Shown in pieces: positions 50,686 to 59,400 of a stretch of DNA of 64,000 nucleotides. Each line of letters begins with the position of its first letter. Position 1 is the stretch's first letter. Source of the DNA: Clostridiaceae bacterium (GTDB taxonomy: Bacteria; Bacillota; Clostridia; Oscillospirales; Acutalibacteraceae); NCBI GenBank assembly GCA_016287385.1, contig JAEEWM010000027.1, forward strand, positions 1-64,000, written 5' to 3'. The notes beneath the pieces are model-generated. The model was not told the origin of the DNA and did no database searches. It worked only from the letters and a program-made list of their open reading frames with translations. The position numbers and the translations under genes were made by a program.

Positions 50686-51732
50686 ATGGCGCGTGACAAC
50701 AGTTTATACAATAAATCCCTGGCGGCGTTCAAGGAGGAAATAATAAATAACAGTTATACTTTCCAGTCAAAACTGCCTCCGGAATCGGTCCTCGCCGAAA
50801 AATTCAACATCAGCCGGAGCACACTCAGGAAGGTTATGGAAAAATTAAAGGAAGAGGGCTTCATCGAATCGCATCAGGGGTCCGGCTGGTTTGTGTGCAA
50901 TAAAAGCATTAACCGATATATTCCCGTAATCATCCAAAAGGACAGTCAGAATTACCGCCTGACGGAAATATTTGAAGGAACGCAGGATTTTTTCGACAGC
51001 ATAGGTTTTTCATCATTGCTTACTCTTGCAGAAACCAACCCGAAAAAAGAAATCGAGCTTATAAACAAGCTGATAAGCAACGGGCATAAAAATTTCATAA
51101 TATACCCCCTTTCACATAACAGCAATAACGTTTTCTATCAAAAGCTGCTTCGCAAAGGTTACAACTGCGTATTTGTTGATACTCTGCCTGAAAAAATCAC
51201 CTGCGATTACGTGACAAGCTGTAATTTTCTCGGCGGATATATGGCGACTAAAAAGCTGATAGACCTAGGACATACGGACATCGCTTTCTGCTCCCTGCCG
51301 TCTCCCGAGCAGGCAAATACCATAAGCGAGCGTTACGAGGGTTATTTATCCGCGCTTGAACAGAATAAAATACCTTTTTCGGAAAGTATGGTTTATATCA
51401 AAAAAGATATGACCTTTGAAGAATTCGGCGATTATGTGGTTGAAAACCTGTCTTCAACCGCGCTATTCGCTTCTACCGACGAGCTGGGTCTTATCCTTAT
51501 GAAAAAGTTTGCGCTTTCAAGCAAGCACCCCGCCATTATCGGATTTGATAACACCGTACTGTCGTCGAGTCTTAATATGGCGTCTATGAATCAGAATTTT
51601 TATGAAATGGGAAGAACCGCCGCCCGGCTCTTATATGAAAGAATCATAAACCCGAATAAAAGCTACGAGCACATATACATACCCGTTTCCCTTGAGGAAA
51701 GAGCGTCACTCACAAGACCCGCGGACATATAG
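50686..51732 (+). CDS. GntR-type regulator with LacI-like sugar-binding domain
   Basis: I start it at the ATG at 50686, with AAGGTGGG upstream, giving 348 residues. The first 70 are a winged helix of the GntR family: KLPPESVLAEKFNISRSTLRKVMEKLKEEGFIESHQGSGWFV. The rest is a periplasmic-binding-protein fold as in LacI/GalR: IEGTQDFFDSIGF-like opening, GGYMATKKLIDLGHTDIAFCS, ERYEGYLSAL, ALFASTDELGLILMKKF and IIGFDNTVLSSSLNMASMNQNFYEMG. B. subtilis AraR has this design. The ligand is probably a sugar. No sugar genes adjoin it, so the target is unknown. Confidence 0.87.
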   Translation: MARDNSLYNKSLAAFKEEIINNSYTFQSKLPPESVLAEKFNISRSTLRKVMEKLKEEGFIESHQGSGWFVCNKSINRYIPVIIQKDSQNYRLTEIFEGTQDFFDSIGFSSLLTLAETNPKKEIELINKLISNGHKNFIIYPLSHNSNNVFYQKLLRKGYNCVFVDTLPEKITCDYVTSCNFLGGYMATKKLIDLGHTDIAFCSLPSPEQANTISERYEGYLSALEQNKIPFSESMVYIKKDMTFEEFGDYVVENLSSTALFASTDELGLILMKKFALSSKHPAIIGFDNTVLSSSLNMASMNQNFYEMGRTAARLLYERIINPNKSYEHIYIPVSLEERASLTRPADI

Positions 51733-51796
51733 CGTCAAACTTTCGCTTTGCGGCGTTTGGCGCGCAAGTGTCCCGCTATATGACAATATGCAACAT

Positions 51797-51848
51797 AAAA
51801 ACCGGCTGAAACAGGAAATTCGTTTCCCGCTTCGGCCGGTTTTTTACC
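51797..51848. terminator. Terminator between the regulator and the cohesin-dockerin gene
   Basis: AAAACCGGCTGAA and TTCGGCCGGTTTT pair with an internal GGAAA-TTTCC stem, followed by TTTT on the plus strand. Confidence 0.72.
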
Positions 51849-51883
51849 GTACTTTAGAGCGCCGCGCTTGCCGTCGCTTCTTA

Positions 51884-52576
51884 TCAGAATATCTCCACAT
51901 CCCAGTCGGAGAGATACTGGAACAGACGGGTAAGGTCCTTGTTGTTGACGCTTCCGTCGCCGTTTACGTCAAGCGCGCTTTCGTTCACTTCCACATCCCA
52001 GTCGCTGAGATACTGGAACAGACGGGTAAGGTCTTTGTTGTTGACGCTTCCGTCGCCGTTGATATCGCCGGGAATGTGGTTGGACACTGTGATTTTGCCG
52101 TCAGTTACGGCGAATTCAACGTTTACGTCGTTTATATCACATACGTCCTCGGGATCGTAAGTCGCCGTAATGTCCCTTGCGCCCTGTTCGGCGTCATCCG
52201 CCACCGTAAAGGTAAGGGTTGCAAAAACCGTTTCGGATTCCGTCATATTTTTAAGTCCGTCAAACCAGTTAAGGCATAAGGGGCTTACAAGGCGTTGCGA
52301 CGTAATTGCCTGACCGCCGATATCACCGAAAGTCACCTGTGTGAGCGTCAGATCATCCGGGAAGGATATTATCAGCTTTGCGCTGGTGATGCCGGGATTG
52401 TTTTTAAGAGTTATAACGACGTCAGCGCTTTTGCCGGGGGACGTATTAACGGCGGAGATCACTATTGTCGGCACGTTTTCGTCAATGACGCCTCCTGCCG
52501 ATACTCTAAAACCGACGCCGGCAAAAACGGCCGCCGTTATGCAAAAAGAAAGAATAATTGATAATGCTTTTTTCAT
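51884..52576 (-). CDS. Secreted protein with cohesin-like domain and C-terminal dockerin
   Basis: The 230-residue protein has a signal peptide (KKALSIILSFCITAAVFAGVGF), then a cohesin-like beta sandwich at about 33-165 (GKSADVVITLKNNPGITSAKLIISF, LCLNWFDGLKNM, VFATLTFTVADDAEQGARDI). The last 62 residues form a type I dockerin with two calcium loops, each reading D-I/V-N-G-D-G-S-V-N-N-K-D followed by LTRLFQYLSDWDV. Cohesin and dockerin in one small chain would let it both receive and dock, like an adaptor scaffoldin. It is the last gene of the sensor-kinase-regulator operon, 82 bases after the response regulator. Whether the cohesin-like domain binds dockerins is untested. Confidence 0.8.
   Translation of the reverse strand: MKKALSIILSFCITAAVFAGVGFRVSAGGVIDENVPTIVISAVNTSPGKSADVVITLKNNPGITSAKLIISFPDDLTLTQVTFGDIGGQAITSQRLVSPLCLNWFDGLKNMTESETVFATLTFTVADDAEQGARDITATYDPEDVCDINDVNVEFAVTDGKITVSNHIPGDINGDGSVNNKDLTRLFQYLSDWDVEVNESALDVNGDGSVNNKDLTRLFQYLSDWDVEIF
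51887..52075 (-). repeat. Dockerin-coding segment shared with the giant gene, copy 1
   Basis: This stretch, two tandem units of about 90 bases, is close in DNA sequence to 56458-56643. Only scattered changes separate them, mostly at third positions. Confidence 0.8.
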
Positions 52577-52658
52577 TTGTCATTCCTCCGACTGTTTTTG
52601 AAAAATACGCCGCGTTTATCCGCTCTATGCGGCAAAACACAAAGCATAATAACAAGCG

Positions 52659-53291
52659 TCATTCCCGCTTGCTTTTTATCACTATCCCGAGTCCCCTTGC
52701 CTCGGATACCAGCTCCGTGCGTGTCTTGAAACCGGTTTTTTCCATAAGATGCTGAATATGGCTTTTAACCGTCGCGACCGAAATTGAGAGCCGTTTTGCT
52801 ATTTCAGCGTTGGTATCGCCGGTCGTCAGTTCTTTAAGGACATCCAGCTCGCGCTCGGTAAACTCGTGATTTGTAGCGTTTCCGATACGGATAAGCGGCG
52901 TTTCATCAGGGTATATGTGCTCACCCGCCATGGTGCGCTCCATTACGTCGAGGATGCTGTCCTTCTGCCCGTCCTTATACCAGAAGGAATCGACGCCGAT
53001 TTCTCTCGCCCTTGCAAGCCACGAATACTCGGGCATGGAAGTAACTATGATAATTTTTATATCGGGAAACTGCTGCTTTATAACTTCTGCCGCGTCAAGC
53101 CCGTTATGGTCGAATCCGGTCATAACGTCCATTAAGATAAGGTCCACCTTGCTGTTCCGACAGACGGAAAGCGCCGCCGAGGCGTTGGCGAGCGAAAGAA
53201 GATGCTTAAAATTATCGCTCGCGCCAATGTATATTTCAAACAGATCACGCGGTATATCCTGATCCTCAACTATCAATACGTTATATGCCAC
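52659..53291 (-). CDS. LuxR/NarL-type response regulator
   Basis: The 210-residue protein has a receiver domain (about 1-125) with acidic pair E9/D10, phosphoacceptor D55 in LILMDVMTG, and the late SMP and K segments (IIIVTSMPEYSW, SFWYKDG). The LuxR-type helix-turn-helix follows (about 145-200): FTERELDVLKELTTGDTNAEIAKRLSISVATVKSHIQHLMEKTG. It lies downstream of two membrane sensors on one transcript, so it is probably their output. Its target could be the dockerin genes beside it. Confidence 0.9.
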   Translation of the reverse strand: MAYNVLIVEDQDIPRDLFEIYIGASDNFKHLLSLANASAALSVCRNSKVDLILMDVMTGFDHNGLDAAEVIKQQFPDIKIIIVTSMPEYSWLARAREIGVDSFWYKDGQKDSILDVMERTMAGEHIYPDETPLIRIGNATNHEFTERELDVLKELTTGDTNAEIAKRLSISVATVKSHIQHLMEKTGFKTRTELVSEARGLGIVIKSKRE

Positions 53292-53378
53292 AAAAGCACC
53301 GCCTTTAACATTTTCCCCGCCCTGCTTCCGGCAGGGTTTTCCGTATTCCGATTCTAAACCGTGAACGAAATCCGCACA

Positions 53379-54626
53379 TCAGCCATCCGGCTGATTTTTC
53401 ATGAACTTAAGAGTCAGCGAAAAGGTATCGCCGGCTTCGGCAAACACCTGAGCGTTTTGCTTCCCCGCAAGCAGCGAGAGATTGCCGAGGCCGCCTGTGA
53501 AGCGCACTTCGCCTGTCGGTATTTGTCCGTCGTTTGTAAACGTACAGGCAATATACTTATCGGTCGACTCGAAGGAGATCTCCATGACCTTCGCGCGGGC
53601 GTGCTTGGCGGCGTTCGCAATAGCCTCCTGCGCCGCGGCAAAAAACAGAGTTCGCTGCTTTTCGGATAATTCCGCAGGCAGTTCGTTTTTCCGGACAAGG
53701 CGTATTTTGAGCACTTCGGCAAGCTTTTCTATACGGACCGCCGCCTTCGGCACGGCGATTTCATCCGCTTCCATACACAAAAGCAGAGCGTTTTGCTTCC
53801 ATAGCGTAAAAATCCGGTCAAGCTCCGCCGCGTCGTCGCATTTTGCCGCCACGGTCGAAAGCATCAGTCTGTTCATTTCATCGTGGATATTTACCTTTGC
53901 CTGTAATATTTCCCGGCGGCGTACGGTATCGTCAATGCTTTGCGTATACTCTTTAAGTTCAAGATTAAGTCTTGAAAGCTCGGCTTTATCCTCACTGAGT
54001 TTTTGCGTTTCGGCGTATTCGGCCGTAATATCCGAAGCTATCATCTCGTGCAGGCGCTCGCCGTCGAATATTATTTCGCGACAGGTAAAGCGCCAGCGTT
54101 TTCCCTCTGCCGTAAGCATTCCGTCCGCCACGGCGTCATAAAACTGATTTCCGCTTAACAGCGGACTGCCGGTTATGTCGGCGCACAGGCGGTTCATACA
54201 TACGTTTGAAAAGAGGACTCTTCCGTCATCACGCCAACAGCATATACCGCAGGGCATACGGTCGAGGCAGTGCTTTACGGCGTTCGGCGTAACGGTGTGC
54301 CTGCCGCAGCGAACGGTTAATACGAGCACCGCGGCGCCCGCCGCCGTTAAAAAGACGAGGGATAAAGCTAAAAACACAAAGGGTATTTCACCGAACCCGC
54401 GGCTGACGGGAGCAGACCTCGCAGAATCACCGAACAGGTGAATATCAAACAGTATCTGCCAAATGTAATAACTGCAAAAAAACGGTATCAGCGCAAGCAC
54501 GGTAAAAGCATACCTCTTTTGAGTAATCGAAAGAATCGTGCTGAAAATACCAATCACGCAAAGGAGCAAGGTCCAAAACAGGAGTAAAGAAAGCGTAAGC
54601 TCCGAAACGTCTATGACGGAAATCAT
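53379..54626 (-). CDS. Membrane histidine kinase (HisKA_3-like)
   Basis: The 415-residue protein has two or three membrane helices in the first 105 residues, a PAS-like domain at about 115-205 (RMPCGICCWRDDGRVLFSNVCMNRL) and a coiled coil. The dimerisation segment has H248 in VNIHDEMNRLML. The C-terminal ATPase has the N-box AAQEAIANAAKHARA and the glycine motif GGLGNLSLLAG. This is the NarX/LytS-like class that pairs with LuxR-type regulators. It overlaps the preceding sensor gene by one base. Confidence 0.85.
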   Translation of the reverse strand: MISVIDVSELTLSLLLFWTLLLCVIGIFSTILSITQKRYAFTVLALIPFFCSYYIWQILFDIHLFGDSARSAPVSRGFGEIPFVFLALSLVFLTAAGAAVLVLTVRCGRHTVTPNAVKHCLDRMPCGICCWRDDGRVLFSNVCMNRLCADITGSPLLSGNQFYDAVADGMLTAEGKRWRFTCREIIFDGERLHEMIASDITAEYAETQKLSEDKAELSRLNLELKEYTQSIDDTVRRREILQAKVNIHDEMNRLMLSTVAAKCDDAAELDRIFTLWKQNALLLCMEADEIAVPKAAVRIEKLAEVLKIRLVRKNELPAELSEKQRTLFFAAAQEAIANAAKHARAKVMEISFESTDKYIACTFTNDGQIPTGEVRFTGGLGNLSLLAGKQNAQVFAEAGDTFSLTLKFMKNQPDG

Positions 54627-56290
54627 CAGCTTTCCCCCCTTTCGGGGAAGAAAAAGCTGATATAGGTAATATCGTCCTCCCTGACTGTTTCGGTAGCGAC
54701 TCCGGCTTCAAGAAGCGCGGCGCTATCGGCTTTTGAAACCTGCGTTTTAAGATTTTCAAGCGCCAGCTTACATACCGTACCGTCGCCTGACGATAAATTG
54801 ACAAACACACCGCATAGAAACGAAAGATTTTCCGTAAGGAGTGTTCCGAACGCTTCAAACACGGCAAGTGCCGCGTCTGCCGGCACCGCGCCGTCCGCCG
54901 CGCCGACAAGCTCACCGGGAATACCGGAAAAGTTAAGGTATCTCAGCACTTCCGAAAAAGAGAGCGCAAGCTCGCCGGTTTTTATCGTCTTATTCTCATA
55001 AGACAAAAGCATCAGGTTTGCATAACGTTTGGTGTAAGAAGCAAGAAGCGTTATATGATTACGGCATTTTTCCCTTATCACCGTATCGCCAGAAACAAGC
55101 GCCTTCTCCGCGAGCGTTGATATTGCCTGCGACTGCCGCCACGTGCGCTTTGCGATAGTATCATACACAGCGGTACGCTGCTCGATTTTCGTCTGCTTTT
55201 CTTTCAATTCGTTTTGCAGACGGGTAAGCTCCGCTTCCTGTGCCAGGCCCTCTTTTGCCTCCGCAAGTTCGTCGTTAAGGCGGTCAAGTTCGGTCAGGTC
55301 ATCCTGCCAGAAGCCGAAACCGCCCGGAATCGCCATCCTATGCAGAACGGTATGTTCGGCTATCCTCGTGCCGTCGGGAGCGGCAAACTGCTCAACCGTG
55401 AGCGGAACGGCGGAGCGGGAGAGATAAACCGGCGTTCCGTTACGGTCGGTTATCTGAGCGGAAAGCGAAAAAACGCCGAACAGCTTTCCGTAACTCTTAT
55501 TTGTGGGTATAAGCCCCAACTGCATACAGCACTCCAACATTCCCGCGACCATGCAAATCAATGTTTCGGGAAATTCCACTATATAAGAGCCGTTTACCTT
55601 AGGCATTTTCTCAGTCATCAGAAGAACGCTCATCGCCGCGCCTATGAAAAACGGAATTGCGGTAAGCCACGCGTTCTTTTTTGAATTGCCGATGCGGCAT
55701 CTGAATACAAGAACGAGGACCGCCGCAAGGTAGAGCGCATATTGCCAGACAGTTATAATATAAAACAGCGGGCCGCGCGAATAGTCGCCGTCCCAGTTTT
55801 CGAAGCCGGGTTTGAAGCTGAAAATAAGCTGATGCGCGTCGTTTGTTAAAACCAGCAGTATAAAGACGGCGGTGAGAGCCGCGGTCCAATGCCACCTTGC
55901 GGGCATCTTCAAATCGCCGTTTGTTGAAATGAGCAGTGAAATATAGAGCAAAAGCAGCGGAAGCAGCAGCATAGGCACGTAATAAAGATACCACGTATGC
56001 CGTGCGAGAATCGCCACGCCGGCAAAAGCACTGTACTTGATGCCGCGAAAAAAGATAAGCAGAAAAGCCATCCATGAAATCGACTTCATCATAAAGGACA
56101 GATACGTCGGACCCGATACCCGGTATGAGTAGTAATGTATGAGACATGCGGAGATAATAAGCAGATATAACGTGGAAACATTGCGGGTCGGGAAAGCGTC
56201 GGGAAGTATACTCGCGCACGGGATAATATTGACCGCCAGCAAAAAATAGTACAGCGCCAGTCTGCCGAGAGTCGCCTTCGCAGTGCCCAT
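54626..56290 (-). CDS. Seven-helix sensor with degenerate kinase tail
   Basis: The 554-residue protein begins with about seven membrane helices (residues 8-250), similar to the 7TM sensor class of clostridial histidine kinases. A linker and a coiled coil (about 325-380, NDELAEAKEGLAQEAELTRLQNELKEKQ) follow. The last 170 residues are laid out like a kinase core, but I see no phosphoacceptor histidine (the place reads YDTIAKRTWRQSQ) and no N- or G-box. It is probably a ligand-sensing partner for the intact kinase encoded next. The ATG follows AAAGGAGA. Confidence 0.78.
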   Translation of the reverse strand: MGTAKATLGRLALYYFLLAVNIIPCASILPDAFPTRNVSTLYLLIISACLIHYYSYRVSGPTYLSFMMKSISWMAFLLIFFRGIKYSAFAGVAILARHTWYLYYVPMLLLPLLLLYISLLISTNGDLKMPARWHWTAALTAVFILLVLTNDAHQLIFSFKPGFENWDGDYSRGPLFYIITVWQYALYLAAVLVLVFRCRIGNSKKNAWLTAIPFFIGAAMSVLLMTEKMPKVNGSYIVEFPETLICMVAGMLECCMQLGLIPTNKSYGKLFGVFSLSAQITDRNGTPVYLSRSAVPLTVEQFAAPDGTRIAEHTVLHRMAIPGGFGFWQDDLTELDRLNDELAEAKEGLAQEAELTRLQNELKEKQTKIEQRTAVYDTIAKRTWRQSQAISTLAEKALVSGDTVIREKCRNHITLLASYTKRYANLMLLSYENKTIKTGELALSFSEVLRYLNFSGIPGELVGAADGAVPADAALAVFEAFGTLLTENLSFLCGVFVNLSSGDGTVCKLALENLKTQVSKADSAALLEAGVATETVREDDITYISFFFPERGES

Positions 56291-56357
56291 CCGCGTTTCT
56301 CCTTTCCTTTTGCGTATCTGATATTGAGGTATGCCTTAATACCGTAAGGATATATTT

Positions 56358-56386
56358 TTTATACCATAACGCACGACGAAAATCAA
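56358..56386 (-). promoter_or_regulatory. Promoter of the sensor-kinase-regulator-dockerin operon
   Basis: On the minus strand TTGATT (56386-56381), 17 bases, TATAAA (56363-56358), about 70 bases before the sensor ATG. Confidence 0.68.
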
Positions 56387-56417
56387 GGTATCGGTGCTGT
56401 AATATACTCATAAGGGC

Positions 56418-56452
56418 AAAAAACTCATCGGGCAAACGCCCGATGAGTTTTT
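56418..56452 (-). terminator. Terminator of the giant dockerin gene
   Basis: AAAAACTCATCGGGC and GCCCGATGAGTTTTT form a 15-bp perfect stem with a 4-base loop. It separates the giant gene from the sensor operon. Confidence 0.85.
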
Positions 56453-56454
56453 AA

Positions 56455-59400
56455 TCAGAATATCTGCACGTCCCAGTCGCTGAGATACTGGAAGAAACGC
56501 GTCAAATCCTTGTTGTTGACGTTGCCGTCGCCGTTGACGTCAAGCGCGGCTTCGTTTACCCATACATCCCAGTCTGAGAGATACTGGAACAAACGTGTGA
56601 GGTCTTTGTTGTTGACGCTGCCGTCGCCGTTGATGTCGCCGGGGATATATGCGGCTCTGACTTCAACGTTGACATTTACTTCCCCGTCCGTAACGCTGAC
56701 AATGATTTCGTCCGCCTCAATCTTTTTGCCGTCGATACTCAAAACGTAGGTTCCCGCCACAACGTCGGTAAACGTGTATGTCGCCGTACCTTCGCTTATC
56801 TGTACATCGGCGGTGTAGGTGACGCTGCTGTCGTTAAGGTCGGTAAGGATAACCTTTGAACCGGCGGCGTCCGCCTTTGCGTCTGTCGGTACAAGCTGAC
56901 CCGAAACGGTATAACCGGGTATCTCATCAACGGTTGCCGCCACGGCGCCGTGTCTTACCACGGTGTATTCAGCGCCGGTTTCATCGCCGGAAGCGACGTC
57001 TTCGCTTATCACCTGTACAACTTCGATATACTGACCTTCAAGGACGTTTCTGACCGTAAAGCTCGATACCGCGCCCGCGCTTATCCACTCTGTCCGGTCA
57101 AATTCACCGTTGGCGGGATAGTCCGCGTCAGGCTGACTGTCAACGATTCTGTAAAGAATATCTCCGTTTACTGTAAGTCCGGTAATCTGTGCGCCGTAAA
57201 GGGTTACTTTTACATCGCGTTTGCCCTCAACCTGCGCTGCCGATATTGAGGTGAACGAATCCGCATACTTAACGTTTTCTTCCGGAGTTTCGTTATGTCC
57301 CGTAACGTCTACCGCGGCGCCCTTGGACATACCGCCCGCGGCATTGACCGCTACCGCTTTAATCCTTGAATCCACTGCCGGCTTCGGAACTGTCACATTA
57401 AAGCTGCCGTCGGCAACGGGATTAAGGATGGCGGCTATCACCGTGGAAGTGTAAGTATCGGGATTGCCCTCGTCGTCTTCAAATTCATAATCGTTTTCAA
57501 ACGTTATTACGACGAGTTCTGCTCCGGGCGCGTTACCGGTGACGCTTACCGAACCTTCCTTTTCGCCCTCGGTCACGTTAAACTCGGGAGCGGCGGGAAC
57601 AGCCGTATCGACCTTAACCGTTATCTGCGCCGTATATACGGCCATACCGCCTTCTATACGCCAGTTGCCTGTGCCGGCGCCTGAAGTCAACGACAAGAAT
57701 GCGGGGTCGCACTTGTTCGCGTCAAATATCACCTTAAGCGTTCCGGTATATACGCCCGCGGGTGTGTTCTGATTTGCTTTGATTACGAACGTACCGTTAA
57801 GAGCGCCGCCGGGGGTAAGCACCATATCATCGGCGCCCGTGAGTGTCGCCGTAAGGTTTTCATCCTCGAATTCAAGCGTAGCCGCAATCGCTCCCGCGTC
57901 CATACCGGCGCTTTCGCTGATGCCGAAGTTTACGGTGGCGAAGTATTTACCGTCACTGTCTACACTGTTACAGTTGATAACGGCTTCTGTTTCACTGTGA
58001 ACGTCCGTTATCGCCTTATTGTAGGAGGATACTATTCCTTCAACCGTAATTCTGTTATCAAAGCCCTCGGGCGTTGTAACTTTTACGGTGTAGGCTCCCG
58101 CCTCGCAGTTGCCGATAATCGCATAGTCTCCCTCGTTTATAAAGGATTCTGCCGTGACAGTTTCGCCGGACGGCGATATTATTTCTATCGAAATTTTGCC
58201 GTTTACGGGAGCCGCCGCAAAGATTCTGAGGCTCTGTCCCGCTTTCACGGTAATACTTCCGGTAAGAACATCCTGACCTGTGACCCAGCCGGAGACAAGC
58301 GTTCCGGCGCTGACCTTGTTTCGCATAGCGGATATCTGTTGTTCGGTACCCGCGTAGAAGTGCTTGACAAACGGTCCCTGCTCTTTCACTATCGAAACGG
58401 TTTCCGGCTCACTGGCAGAGTAAGAAAGGACCGCCGTATAACCGGTACTGTCAAGCAGTGCGGAACGCGTTACGGTAAATTCACCGATAAACTCAGCTGT
58501 CTGCCCTGCCGGGATAAGTATACTGTTACTGCTGAAATCGACCGTTTCGACCTTGCCGAGCGAAGTATAGAGAGATACACTCGGGCTTATGGCAACCGCT
58601 TTGTCGCCGTCGTTGCGGAAGGTCACAAGTACCTCGCCGGTACCGGTCGCTTCGCCGTTCGGTATAACCACGTCCTTTATAGAATACGTTACAAGCTCAA
58701 TATCAAGCGGCGGGTCAAATACGACAGCCGTATCAAGCGCGGATATAAGGTCGTAAATACTATCGGCAATCTTAACTTCCTTCATTACCGTGGCGCCCAT
58801 CGTAACCGCAAGGTCCGCTATGGACATCGCCGTAAGCATTGAACGCTGTTTCCATTCGTCGTCAAGCTTTGTGAATACCTGGTCGGCAAGACTGTCCCAC
58901 GTGGCGGTCGCCGTCGCACCGAGCGACGCGGAAATCGCATTGGGGCTGAGCGTTACCACAAGCAGAGCCGAGCGGACTATCAAATCGTACATCGCCGCGG
59001 TCCAGTAGTTGACTACTACCATGGCATTTTCGGCATTGATCATATCGGTATTAAGCAACGCCTTCTGATAATCTCTGAAGCTCATGACAAAGTTTGTGTC
59101 TATGCTGAGCTTTGTGCCGGTAGAGCTGCCTACCAGCCAGAGGTTGAGGTCCTTATACCTGCGCGTTGATATCTGATCGATATTCGCGGCTGCCGCTATC
59201 TTCTGTGAGAGACCTTCAAGATATTCCACGATTTCCTTTACAGGATAGGAAGAATTCTTTCCTATATTCGTACCGTACCTGCCCGCAATAGCTTTTGCGG
59301 AATCGAGCTTGGCTATCGCGCCTTTCCTGACTTCGCGGAAAATTCTCTTTTCCATTGTCTTGTCAAGATAACTGTTAAGGGTCTTCTTGGTACCGGAAGC

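Noticed and set aside
53292-53378. Terminator between the kinase and the response regulator
   Set aside because: The CCCTGC-GCAGGG hairpin is weak and has no good T run on the coding strand. The genes probably stay on one transcript.
57997-58842. 281-codon plus-strand frame within the giant gene, and similar long antisense frames there
   Set aside because: These are antisense to a continuous 7.5-kb frame with clear domains and a dockerin. They have arginine- and tyrosine-rich shadow composition.
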